From Mycolicibacterium goodii (lineage in GTDB: Bacteria > Actinomycetota > Actinomycetes > Mycobacteriales > Mycobacteriaceae), in contig NZ_CP092364.2 in the NCBI RefSeq assembly GCF_022370755.2, forward strand, positions 6,200,001 through 6,264,000: a DNA stretch of 64,000 nt, given 5' to 3'. Below, one piece after another: positions 18,503 to 31,440 of the stretch. Numbering within the stretch: the stretch's first letter is position 1; each line of letters opens with the position of its first letter. The notes below the pieces were generated by a model. It was not told the DNA's origin and did not search any database. It saw nothing but the letters and a program-made list of their open reading frames with translations. A program made the position numbers and the translations under genes.

Positions 18503-18850
18503 CTTTCAGCAAACGCCCGAGGGGGATGCTGCCGATGGTGGGCGGGTGGGGGCGTTTCGGAACCCGACTCGGTGTGCTCCCGAATGCCAAGCGCGGCAGG
18601 GGGATTCGCGGAATATGCCGAATCATCCCACCATTGGCGCGCGGCCGAATACCAGCATGGTTAGGGTCGGCTAAGTTGGCATGTCGCACGGTTTCTGTCT
18701 TATCGTTTTCCCCACTTATGGCGTGTGGGACATGAAGCCGTCGTCCAGTGCTGCACGAAGGTGTACCCACGCCGAGCTGGTCAACGCCCAGTTGGCGGCC
18801 GTACGTGGCCGGTAGCGGCGAGGCTCCAGAAAAGCGTCTTGAAGGGCTAG
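18503..18850 (+). other. Long gltB leader (about 350 nt), mostly non-coding
   Basis: If transcription starts near 18484 the leader to gltB is about 370 nt, unusually long for a mycobacterium. ACGCCC at 18513-18518 can pair with GGGCGT at 18489-18494. A possible 27-codon frame lies at 18732-18815. A second -10-like TTATCG/TTATGG pair near 18695-18720 could give a shorter transcript. Apart from these I see no gene; base composition is less GC-rich at 18420-18500. Confidence 0.4.
18732..18815 (+). CDS. Possible 27-codon leader peptide upstream of gltB
   Basis: An ATG at 18732 opens a short frame, MKPSSSAARRCTHAELVNAQ followed by LAAVRGR and TAG at 18813-18815, 41 bases before the gltB start. 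There is no strong ribosome binding site, though GTGTGGGAC precedes it. It is polar and has no run of Glu or Gln codons, so an attenuator of the classical type is not indicated. It may be a chance frame. Confidence 0.25.
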   Translation: MKPSSSAARRCTHAELVNAQLAAVRGR

Positions 18851-18856
18851 GTGGGA

Positions 18857-23480
<4,624 letters not shown>

Positions 23481-23488
<8 letters not shown>

Positions 23489-24947
23489 TCCCCGCGGGTT
23501 CCTCAAGCACACCAGCCGTGAACTCCCCAAGCGCAGGCCGGTCGACCTGCGGCTGAAGGACTGGAAAGAGGTCTACGAGGACTTCGCCCACGAGCCGCTG
23601 CAGACCCAGGCGTCCCGGTGCATGGACTGCGGTATCCCGTTCTGCCACAACGGGTGTCCGCTGGGCAACCTCATCCCCGAGTGGAACGACCTGGTGTACC
23701 GGGACCGGTGGCGCGACGCCATCGAGCGGTTGCATGCGACCAACAACTTCCCGGAGTTCACCGGGCGGTTGTGCCCGGCCCCGTGTGAGGCCGCATGTGT
23801 CCTCGGTATCAACCAGGACCCGGTGACCATCAAGCAGGTCGAGGTGGAGATCATCGACCACGCCTTCGACCAGGGCTGGGTCGTGCCGAAGATGCCCGAC
23901 GTCCAGACCGGCAAGAAGGTCGCGGTCGTCGGCTCCGGTCCGGCCGGTCTTGCTGCCGCACAACAGCTCACGCGTGCCGGACACACCGTGACGGTGTTCG
24001 AGCGCGCCGACCGCATCGGCGGCCTGCTGCGCTACGGCATCCCCGAATTCAAGATGGAGAAGCGCCATATCGACCGCCGCCTCGAGCAGATGGCGGCCGA
24101 GGGCACGCAGTTCCGGCCGAACACCAACGTCGGTGTGGACATCACCGTCGCGCAGTTGCGACTGAACTACGACGCCGTGGTGCTCGCGGGCGGGGCCACC
24201 GCGTGGCGCGATCTGCCCATCCCGGGCCGCGAACTCGACGGTATCCACCAGGCCATGGAGTTCCTGCCGTGGGCCAACCGCGTCCAGCTCGGTGATCCGG
24301 TGGTCGACGAGAACGGCCAGCCGCCCATCACCGCCAAGGACAAGCACGTCGTGATCATCGGCGGGGGTGACACCGGTGCCGACTGCCTCGGCACGTCGCA
24401 CCGGCAGGGTGCGGCGAGCATTCACCAGTTCGAGATCATGCCGCGGCCGCCGGAGACCCGCGCCGACTCGACCCCGTGGCCGACCTACCCGTTGATGTTC
24501 CGGGTGTCCTCGGCCCACGAGGAGGGCGGCGAGCGCGTGTTCTCGGTCAACACCGAGGAGTTCATCGGCGAGAACGGTCATGTCACCGCGCTGCGCGCGC
24601 ACGAGGTGAAGATGAACGCCGGCAAGTTCGAGAAGGTCGAGGGGACCGACTTCGAGCTCAAGGCCGACCTGGTGCTGCTCGCGATGGGCTTCGTCGGCCC
24701 CGAGAGGGAAGGCCTGCTCGACAAACTCGGTGTCGAGCTGACCGACCGCGGAAACGTCAAGCGCGACGACAACTTCCAGACCTCGGTGCCCGGCGTGTTC
24801 GTGGCAGGCGACATGGGTCGTGGGCAGTCGTTGATCGTGTGGGCGATCGCTGAGGGCCGGGCCGCCGCCGCGGGTGTGGACCGCTACCTCATGGGCAGGT
24901 CCGCGCTTCCGGCGCCGATCAAGCCCACCGCCGCACCGCAGCGCTGA
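23481..24947 (+). CDS. gltD: Glutamate synthase small subunit
   Basis: The 488-residue subunit passes electrons from NADPH through FAD to GltB. The N-terminal cysteines ([19 protein letters not shown] and [18 protein letters not shown]) bind two 4Fe-4S clusters. The FAD Rossmann motif is [20 protein letters not shown] near residue 150 and the NADPH motif [20 protein letters not shown] near residue 292; [19 protein letters not shown] closes the FAD site. Its ATG lies 8 bp inside the end of gltB, so the two are translated together in stoichiometric amounts. Confidence 0.97.
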
Positions 24948-24950
24948 GCG

Positions 24951-25481
24951 TCACGCGAGCTGCGCCACCCGCAGCTCGCGCAGCTCGCTGACATAGCGGG
25001 CACCGGTCAGGTCGCCCGGCACCACCAGTCGCGGTGCGTCGAGGCCGACCCCGTCCTGCATCCACGCCACCAAGGCGGGCGCAGGTGTCACGGCCGGATC
25101 GATGTCACCCCACGACAGCGTCGCGGCGTAACCGTCGGCGCCCGTGGCGACCACCGCGACCGTGAGCAGCGGGTGCTCGACGGTGGGGCCGCCCGTCGGG
25201 TGCGCGGGCGCGATCACGTCGCTCAGCAGGGCCCCGGTGTAGGTGTGGTGCTGCGGGCCGTCATGCGTGGCGAACGTCGCTTCCTGAGTGCGGTGCGGCA
25301 GCGCGCCCAGGGCATCGCGTGTCAGCGTCAGCGGCGCGCCGACATCACCTCTGACCGTCAGGTCCGTGAACGTGCGGGGTTCGGCGGCCGCGGCGCCCGT
25401 CCCGGCGAGCATCGCCAGCGTCGAAACGGTCGTGAACACGAGCAGCCGGACCGCGTGCGAGACAGCCCTCCCGAGGATCAT
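24951..25481 (-). CDS. Exported sulfite-oxidase-like molybdopterin-fold domain protein
   Basis: A 176-residue protein with a signal peptide (VSHAVRLLVFTTVSTLAMLA, cut near AAAAEP). The rest resembles the oxidoreductase molybdopterin-binding domain: LTLTRDALGALPHRTQEATF, YTGALLSDVIAPA, GYAATLSWGDIDP and PRLVVPGDLTGARYVSELRE. The molybdenum-ligand Cys of true sulfite oxidases is absent and the domain is shortened, so catalysis is doubtful; it may bind another ligand outside the membrane. It converges on gltD with a 3-bp gap. Confidence 0.78.
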   Translation of the reverse strand: MILGRAVSHAVRLLVFTTVSTLAMLAGTGAAAAEPRTFTDLTVRGDVGAPLTLTRDALGALPHRTQEATFATHDGPQHHTYTGALLSDVIAPAHPTGGPTVEHPLLTVAVVATGADGYAATLSWGDIDPAVTPAPALVAWMQDGVGLDAPRLVVPGDLTGARYVSELRELRVAQLA

Positions 25482-25723
25482 GGGGGCCTCCTTCCTCCGA
25501 CGACCTTAGGGCGCACGGACTGCCACGGCGCGGTGGCAAACTCCGCCACGAGGGAGGGGTGGCAAGTCACTTCTGCAACACCAGCCTCATAAAAAACAGC
25601 AGACTTTTCAACGGCGTGGCGTCCCCTGTTTGCCGGATGTGAGGTATCTAATGACTTGGTGAGAGCTCTGCGGTACCGTGGAGTTACGGGTACAGCTATC
25701 ACGACGTCACAGGAGACAGCACC

Positions 25724-25864
25724 GTGTATCTCAATCCGCTGAGCAGGTCTCGGATGGGGCGAATTGCCTGGTCGTTGCTCCGTCACCCGGTCAAGAGCCG
25801 TGAGTTTCCGGCCAAGAACGAACGCTTGATCCGGCCGGACGAGCTACTCCGCTACGGCGTGTGA
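25724..25864 (+). CDS. Small basic protein, 46 aa
   Basis: A GTG at 25724 opens a frame beginning MYLNPLSRSRMGRIAWSLLR, then HPVKSREFPAKNERLIRPDE and LLRYGV, ending TGA at 25862. AGGAGA lies seven bases before the start, one of the best ribosome binding sites in the window, and the next gene starts 10 bp after its stop. It has 10 Arg/Lys residues and an amphipathic stretch at residues 12-20 that could touch the membrane. No family is recognised. The good start context and tight spacing to an exported-protein gene favour a real gene. Confidence 0.65.
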   Translation: MYLNPLSRSRMGRIAWSLLRHPVKSREFPAKNERLIRPDELLRYGV

Positions 25865-25874
25865 TCCACCGCGG

Positions 25875-26558
25875 ATGACCCCTCGGCGTGCCCGCGGCGC
25901 CGGTTCGTCATTTTTTGCTTTGCTCGCGGTCGTCGGGCTGGCCGTTGTCGGCCTCGGCATGGCCACCATTGCGGCGGCCGCACCGCCTGATCCGATTCCG
26001 CAGCACGCCTGGGCAGCGGCGCAATCCCTGCCGCTGGCCGACACCGAGCACTGGCCTGATCTCGCGTCGGTCGCCGAACCCCTCGACGGGCGACCCTTCT
26101 TCGCTGAGGAGATCTGCGGCTTCAACCCCTCGCCGAAACGGCAGTTCAGTTCGGATCAGGCGCGCGCCCGCGTCGACCAGGGCCCGGGAAAGTGGTCACT
26201 GCAGCAGCAGATCGTGCACTTTCCGGGCGAGGCCGCATCGTCCTCAGAGCGGGCCGGCGCCCTGTTCAGCTCGGTCGTGGACGCGCTGGCCAGATGCCCC
26301 GCGCAGGTGCCCGGCGCTGCCGTCGACGTCACGACGCAACCGGGGTCCTGTGCACCGCAGCGCTGCACACAGACCGCGGCGGTCGTGCGTACGCCCGACG
26401 GTGTGACCGCCCATGTCTATCTGGCCGTGGCCGGTGGCAGCGTCGCCGAACTCACCGTCTTCTCGGCCGGCGCGCCCGACGTGCCGTGGGTCGCACCGGC
26501 CGATGACGCGGTGCTGGCCGCGATCATCGGACCGGTCTGCGCGACGTGGGAGTGCTGA
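25875..26558 (+). CDS. Exported protein of unknown function, 227 aa
   Basis: The N-terminus has a signal peptide or membrane anchor (FFALLAVVGLAVVGLGMATI, then AAAAPPDP). The mature domain has cysteines in EEICGFNPSPKR, ALARCPAQV, SCAPQRCTQ and VCATWEC, which could form disulfides outside the membrane. AVVRTPDGVTAHVYLAVAGG resembles beta strands of the PknH/LpqH-like sensor folds, but the match is weak. It follows the 46-aa gene by 10 bp and is probably in its operon. It converges with the F420 oxidoreductase gene at 26568. Confidence 0.7.
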   Translation: MTPRRARGAGSSFFALLAVVGLAVVGLGMATIAAAAPPDPIPQHAWAAAQSLPLADTEHWPDLASVAEPLDGRPFFAEEICGFNPSPKRQFSSDQARARVDQGPGKWSLQQQIVHFPGEAASSSERAGALFSSVVDALARCPAQVPGAAVDVTTQPGSCAPQRCTQTAAVVRTPDGVTAHVYLAVAGGSVAELTVFSAGAPDVPWVAPADDAVLAAIIGPVCATWEC

Positions 26559-26567
26559 CGCGCAACG

Positions 26568-27422
26568 TCAGGCGGCCGTCAGCTGACCCGAGTCCCTGAT
26601 GGCCTGGGCGAGCGGTTCGAGCACGGCCGGGTCGTAGGGCGGCGGGAGGTAGACGATCGCGAGGTCCAGACCCTCCGCACCCAGTGCCGCTGCCTCGTCG
26701 ATCACCTTGGCGTAGTCGCGGTCTTCGCCGAGACGCACATGCGCCGAAAGGGTGATCTCCTTGGGGTCACGGCCCAGGTCGGCGCAGTGCGCCGCGAGCA
26801 CGTCGCGCTTGCGGGCGAACTCCTCGGGGGTGCCGCCGACGAAGTTCCAGTGGTCGGCGTACTTCGCGGTGATGCGCAGGGTCCGCTTCTCGCCGCTGCC
26901 GCCGATGCAGAACGGCGGATGCGGCTGCTGCGGCCCCTTGGGCTCGTTGCGCGCGTCCTTGAGCTGGTAGAACTTGCCGTCGAACGTCGTGGTCTCCTGA
27001 GAGAGCAGGCCCTTGAGCACCTCACAGGCCTCCTCGAACCGGTCGAAACGCTCCTTGATCGAGCCGAGTTCGATGCCGTAGGCGCCGGATTCCTCCTCGT
27101 TCCAGCCCGCACCGATGCCGAGCTCGAGGCGTCCGTTGGAGATGATGTCGAGGGCCGCGGCCATGTTGGCCAGCACCGCCGGGTGGCGGTAGTGGATGCC
27201 GGTGACCAGGACGCCGACGCGGAGCCGCTCGGTGGCCTGTGCGAGCGCCGTCAGCGTCGTCCAGCCCTCCAGGCACGGGCCCGAGGAGTCGGAGAAGATC
27301 GGATAGAAGTGGTCGAACGTCCAGCCCGACTCGAAGACGTCGATGTCGTCGGCCGCCTTCCAGATTGCCAGCATGTCGGCCCATGTCGTGTTCTGCGGTG
27401 ATGTCTTGAAAGCGAATCGCAC
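26568..27422 (-). CDS. LLM-class F420-dependent oxidoreductase (Rv1855c-like)
   Basis: A 284-residue TIM-barrel flavin/F420 enzyme of the bacterial luciferase-like family. MRFAFKTSPQNTTWADMLAI at the start, VTGIHYRHPAVLANMAAALD and NGRLELGIGAGWNEEESGAY are typical of the F420-dependent branch (the GIGAGWNEEE stretch binds the cofactor). FCIGGSGEKRTLRITAKYAD lies in the C-terminal half. The substrate is unknown. It is cytosolic, with an ATG start at 27422. The divergent gap of 160 bp separates it from the aldehyde dehydrogenase. Confidence 0.9.
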   Translation of the reverse strand: MRFAFKTSPQNTTWADMLAIWKAADDIDVFESGWTFDHFYPIFSDSSGPCLEGWTTLTALAQATERLRVGVLVTGIHYRHPAVLANMAAALDIISNGRLELGIGAGWNEEESGAYGIELGSIKERFDRFEEACEVLKGLLSQETTTFDGKFYQLKDARNEPKGPQQPHPPFCIGGSGEKRTLRITAKYADHWNFVGGTPEEFARKRDVLAAHCADLGRDPKEITLSAHVRLGEDRDYAKVIDEAAALGAEGLDLAIVYLPPPYDPAVLEPLAQAIRDSGQLTAA

Positions 27423-27582
27423 AACACACCAAACTAGACCCGCACACTGAATAATCCCTGGACAAGAAAAACCGCGGCGAGAGCTGCTGATTACGCATCA
27501 CCTGGGCCATTTTGACGACGTAATCGGTAGTCTTCCCCGTGAAGAGGTACGAAATCCGCCGATCTAACTACGGGGAGTGAAC

Positions 27583-28929
27583 ATGACCCAATATGCAGTC
27601 ACTGATCCGGCGACCGCCGAGGTCGTCGCCACCTATCCGACCGCGACCGACGCCGAGGTGGAGGCTGCGATCGAGGCTGCTGCCAAGACCGGCCGCACCT
27701 GGGCCAAGAGCACGACCGTCGCGGACCGCGCCGCGCTGATCCGCAGGGTGGCCGAGCTGCACGAGGAGCGTCGCGAGCAGCTCGCCGACGTCATCGTCCG
27801 CGAGATGGGCAAGCCGCGGGATCAGTCGCTGGGCGAGGTCGACTTCTGCGCGGCCATCTACCGGTACTACGCCGACAATGCCGAGAAGTTCCTGGCCGAC
27901 GAGCCGATCGAACTGCTCGAGGGCAAGGGCAGCGCCGTGATCAAGCGCTCGCCCATCGGTGTGCTGCTCGGCATCATGCCGTGGAACTACCCGTATTACC
28001 AGGTGGCCCGCTTCGCCGGCCCGAACCTGGTGGTGGGCAACACGATCCTGCTCAAGCACGCGCCGCAGTGCCCCGAATCGGCCGAGCTGCTGCAGCTGCT
28101 GTTCCTGGAGGCCGGGTTCCCGCAGGGCGCCTACGTCGACATCCGTGCCACCAACGAGCAGGTCGCCGACATCATCGCCGACCCGCGCGTGGCCGCGGTA
28201 TCGCTGACCGGTTCCGAGCGCGCGGGTGCCGCGGTCGCCGAGATTGCCGGGCGCAACCTCAAGAAGTGCGTGCTCGAACTCGGCGGTTCCGATCCGTTCA
28301 TCGTGTTGTCGACCGATGATCTCGACGCGACCGTGCAGGCCGCCGTCGACGGCCGCATGGAGAACACCGGGCAGGCCTGCAACGCCGCCAAGCGGTTCAT
28401 CGTCAGCGAGAGCATCTACGACGACTTCCTCACGAAGTTCACCGAGAAGCTGCTCGCAGCGGGTGAGGGCATCGCGCCGCTGTCGTCGGAGCAGGCCGCG
28501 GCCCGGCTCGAAGATCAGGTGAAATCGGCCGTCGAGGCCGGCGCCAATCTGACGGCGGCCGGCGAGCGCAAGGGCGCGTTCTTCCCGCCCGCGGTGCTCA
28601 CGGGCGTGACCGAGGACAACCCGGTCTACCGCCAGGAACTGTTCGGGCCTGTGGCGGTGGTCTACAAGGCCGGTTCCGAGGAGGAGGCCGTCCAGATCGC
28701 CAACGACACGCCGTTCGGTCTCGGCTCGTACGTGTTCACCACCGACTCCGACCAGGCCGCCCGGGTGGCCGACAAGATCGAGGCAGGCATGGTGTTCGTC
28801 AACGCGGTCGGCGCCGAGGGTGCCGAACTGCCGTTCGGTGGCGTCAAGCGGTCCGGCTTCGGTCGTGAGCTCGGCCGGTACGGCATCGACGAGTTCGTCA
28901 ACAAGAAGCTGATCCGCGTCGTCAACTAG
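27583..28929 (+). CDS. NAD(P)-dependent aldehyde dehydrogenase, succinate-semialdehyde dehydrogenase type
   Basis: The 448-residue enzyme lacks the first 30 or so residues of long ALDHs, as in the GabD1/SSADH short group. The catalytic Glu is in VLELGGSDPF and the catalytic Cys in NTGQACNAAKRF near residue 265. PWNYPYYQVARFAGPNLVVG and SLTGSERAG form the cofactor site. It oxidises an aldehyde, perhaps succinate semialdehyde, to the acid. The ATG at 27583 has GGGGAG five bases upstream; a GTG at 27577 is less likely. Its TAG shares a CTAG with the stop of the convergent SulP gene. Confidence 0.9.
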   Translation: MTQYAVTDPATAEVVATYPTATDAEVEAAIEAAAKTGRTWAKSTTVADRAALIRRVAELHEERREQLADVIVREMGKPRDQSLGEVDFCAAIYRYYADNAEKFLADEPIELLEGKGSAVIKRSPIGVLLGIMPWNYPYYQVARFAGPNLVVGNTILLKHAPQCPESAELLQLLFLEAGFPQGAYVDIRATNEQVADIIADPRVAAVSLTGSERAGAAVAEIAGRNLKKCVLELGGSDPFIVLSTDDLDATVQAAVDGRMENTGQACNAAKRFIVSESIYDDFLTKFTEKLLAAGEGIAPLSSEQAAARLEDQVKSAVEAGANLTAAGERKGAFFPPAVLTGVTEDNPVYRQELFGPVAVVYKAGSEEEAVQIANDTPFGLGSYVFTTDSDQAARVADKIEAGMVFVNAVGAEGAELPFGGVKRSGFGRELGRYGIDEFVNKKLIRVVN

Positions 28930-30566
28930 TGCGGCTGCCGGGCCACGTGGGTCCGGGCATGTGCGACGGCGTCGTCGAGTGAATCGAGCAGATGGTTCTC
29001 GTGCCGAAGTGACTCGAACACACCGACATTCGCCAACAGGTCCATGTGCTCGGGCCGCACGCCCTTGATGATCACGGTGATTCCGCGCGACTCGAGTTCG
29101 GTGGTGATCTCGGCCAGCGTGTGCGCGCCGGTCGCGTCGAGCATCCCCAGTTGCGACATCCGGATGATGACAACGGATACGTGGGGGTGCTCGGCGTCGG
29201 TGATCGCGTTCGAGATGCGCTCGGCCGCACCGAAGAACATCGCGCCGTCGAGGCGCAGCAGCGCGATCTGATCGTCGCCGGGGCGGCGTGGCCCGGGAAG
29301 CTCCTCACGCACCACACTGCTGCGGCGGGCCACCGAGCGCAGCGCGAAGAACGCCGCCACCAGGATGCCGATCTCGACGGCCTCGATCAGGTCGAAGCAC
29401 ACCGTGATCACCGCCGTCAGCGCGAAGATCAAGGCGTCCGACCGCGTGGAGCGGACGATCTTGCGGACCGTCGTCGCCGAGATCATCCGGAACGACGTCA
29501 CCATCAGCACCCCGGCCAGCGCGGAAAGCGGGATCGCCGACACCGGGCCGGTGGCCAGGTAGACCACCGCCAGCAGGACCAGCGAGTGCACGATGGCCGA
29601 AAGCCGCGTCCCAGCACCGGAACGCACGTTGACGGCCGTGCGCGCGATCGCGCCCGTGGCGGGCATACCGCCGAAGGCGCCGGAGGCCACCGACGCCAGG
29701 CCCTGCCCGACGAGTTCGCGGTCCGGGTCGTAGGGTCCCGTCGGCGACATCGTCGCGGCCACGCGTGCCGACAGCAGCGACTCGATGGCGGCCAGTGCGG
29801 CGATGGCCAGTGCCGCGCTGAACATCGTGCGCAGCGTGCTCACGTCGACGTGCGGCAGCACCGGCGCGGGCAGATGCGACGGCAGTTCACCGATCGCCGC
29901 GACCGGGATGTGCAGCACCACCACGAGTACGGTCGCGACGATCACGGCGGTCAGCGAGGCCGGTATCCCGCTGTGCACCCTCGGCAGGACGATCATCAGC
30001 ACCGCGACAACACCAACGACCGCAAGGGTTTTCGCGGCCTCGGCCCAGTCGGCGTTCCTCAGCACGGTGAACGCGGCGAGCAGTGTGCGCTCACCGGCGG
30101 GGGCCTGCTGCGCCAGCGCCGCGGGCACCTGCTGCAGGAAGATGATGGCCGCGATGCCGAGTGTGAACCCCTCGATCACCGGCCACGGGATGAACGTCAC
30201 CGCGCGGCCCAGGCCGGTGACCCCGGCCGCGAGCACCAGCAGACCCGCCAGCACCGTCACCAGCGCGATGCTGCCCAGGCCGTGCTCGGCGACGATCGGC
30301 GCGAGCACCACGGCCATCGCACCCGTGGGCCCGGACACCTGGACGTGCGATCCGCCGAAGACCGCGGCGACCAGACCGGCCACCACGGCCGTGATCAGAC
30401 CCGCGGCGGCGCCGACGCCGGAGGAGATGCCGAAGGCCAGCGCGAGTGGCAGCGCGACGACCCCGACGGTGATCCCGGCGAGGACATCCTGGCGCCACGT
30501 GCGCGGCAGATCGGCGTAGTCGTTCTTGTGGGGCAGCAGACGGGCGAGATTGGCGAGCACGGTCAT
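28926..30566 (-). CDS. SulP-family anion transporter with STAS domain
   Basis: A 546-residue membrane protein. TWRQDVLAGITVGVVALPLA and the following ten or so helices form the SulP transport domain, with SGPTGAMAVVLAPI the conserved anion site. The STAS domain lies at about residues 420-535 (LLRLDGAMFFGAAERI and SQLGMLDATGAHTLAEI). Substrates could be sulfate, bicarbonate or another anion. It overlaps the ArsR gene upstream by four bases (ATGA), so the regulator and the transporter are made together. Confidence 0.92.
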   Translation of the reverse strand: MTVLANLARLLPHKNDYADLPRTWRQDVLAGITVGVVALPLALAFGISSGVGAAAGLITAVVAGLVAAVFGGSHVQVSGPTGAMAVVLAPIVAEHGLGSIALVTVLAGLLVLAAGVTGLGRAVTFIPWPVIEGFTLGIAAIIFLQQVPAALAQQAPAGERTLLAAFTVLRNADWAEAAKTLAVVGVVAVLMIVLPRVHSGIPASLTAVIVATVLVVVLHIPVAAIGELPSHLPAPVLPHVDVSTLRTMFSAALAIAALAAIESLLSARVAATMSPTGPYDPDRELVGQGLASVASGAFGGMPATGAIARTAVNVRSGAGTRLSAIVHSLVLLAVVYLATGPVSAIPLSALAGVLMVTSFRMISATTVRKIVRSTRSDALIFALTAVITVCFDLIEAVEIGILVAAFFALRSVARRSSVVREELPGPRRPGDDQIALLRLDGAMFFGAAERISNAITDAEHPHVSVVIIRMSQLGMLDATGAHTLAEITTELESRGITVIIKGVRPEHMDLLANVGVFESLRHENHLLDSLDDAVAHARTHVARQPH

Positions 30567-30994
30567 TTCTTCTTCCCGGCGGGTTTCTTCCCGATGGGCG
30601 GTAGTGAGCGCATAGCGGCCAACTGGTCCCGCTGCGCGCCGAGGGTGTCGGCCAGGAAGGTGCGGGCGATGAGCAGGAGTTCGGAGATCTTCGGGTGGGC
30701 CAGTTCGTAGAACACCGCGTTGCCTGATCGCTTACCGCTGACCACGTGGTGGCGCTTGAGCACGGCGAGGTGCTGCGACAGCAGTGTCGGTTCGATGTCG
30801 GTTTCGGCGAGGATCGCACTGACCGGCGTGGGTTCTGAACTGGCGGATAGGATTTCGAGGATCCTTATGCGCGCGGGATGGGCGAGCGCCTTGAACAGGT
30901 TCGCCTTGATCTCATAAAGCGGCTGCTCCGGGCTGCCCAGGAAGTTGTGCGGCACGAGGGTCCTGACGACTTGATGGATTGAACAAATTCGCAA
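30563..30994 (-). CDS. ArsR/SmtB-family winged-helix regulator
   Basis: The 143-residue protein has ALAHPARIRILEILSASSEP and TLLSQHLAVLKRHHVVSGKR, the ArsR winged helix with recognition helix LLSQHLAVLKRH. The only Cys is Cys4, outside the usual metal sites, and no ELCVCD motif is present, so it probably does not sense metal in the standard alpha-3 manner. The C-terminal tail is Lys-rich (GKKPAGKKK). It is the first gene of an operon with the SulP transporter, whose expression it probably controls. Starts downstream of 30994 (for example at the LYEIKANLFK segment) are also possible. Confidence 0.88.
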   Translation of the reverse strand: MRICSIHQVVRTLVPHNFLGSPEQPLYEIKANLFKALAHPARIRILEILSASSEPTPVSAILAETDIEPTLLSQHLAVLKRHHVVSGKRSGNAVFYELAHPKISELLLIARTFLADTLGAQRDQLAAMRSLPPIGKKPAGKKK

Positions 30995-31062
30995 TTGATG
31001 GTAGCCAGTGACCTGCCGTTTCCGTAATGGCCGAGCGCGGTGATACCGGGCACACTGGTGCT

Positions 31063-31440
31063 ATGGGCGGAGTCCTGTACTTCGACGGCAACTGCGGGAT
31101 GTGTACACGCAGCGTGCATGCGCTGGCGAGCCGGCAGCGCACCGGTGACCTGCAGATCGCGCCGATCCAGAAGGCCGGCACCGCTGCGCTGCTCGGTGTC
31201 GACGACCAGACGATGACCGGCGCCGCGTGGTGGCTGGATCACACCGGCGCCGTGTACCGCGGGGCGGAGGCCGTCAACGCCGCGGTCTCGGCGGGCTACG
31301 GGTCGCGCATCCCGCTGTGGGTCTACCGCGCTCCGGGCATCAGGCAACTGGAGGATGCGGTGTACCGATGGATCGCGGCACACCGCTACCGGTTCCCGGG
31401 CGCCACGCCGCACTGTACGGCGCGGCCCGGGGACTGTTGA
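31063..31440 (+). CDS. DCC-family thiol-disulfide oxidoreductase-like protein (DUF393)
   Basis: The protein is 125 residues from the ATG at 31063. VLYFDGNCGMCTRSVHALAS carries the DGxCxxC motif that defines DUF393, a thioredoxin-like group with unknown partners. LQIAPIQKAGTAALLGVDDQ and YRGAEAVNAAV follow the family pattern. The start at 31063 is preferred over the ATG at 31027 because CACACT ends six bases before it, like other leaderless starts here, and because the family begins just before the redox motif. It is cytosolic. Confidence 0.85.
   Translation: MGGVLYFDGNCGMCTRSVHALASRQRTGDLQIAPIQKAGTAALLGVDDQTMTGAAWWLDHTGAVYRGAEAVNAAVSAGYGSRIPLWVYRAPGIRQLEDAVYRWIAAHRYRFPGATPHCTARPGDC

Noticed and set aside
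18250..18735. 161-codon frame upstream of gltB
   Set aside because: It covers the gltB promoter, has no plausible ribosome binding site and no domain.
29046..30710. 554-codon plus frame opposite the SulP transporter
   Set aside because: It is the shadow of the transporter; composition is Arg/His/Gln-rich without domains.
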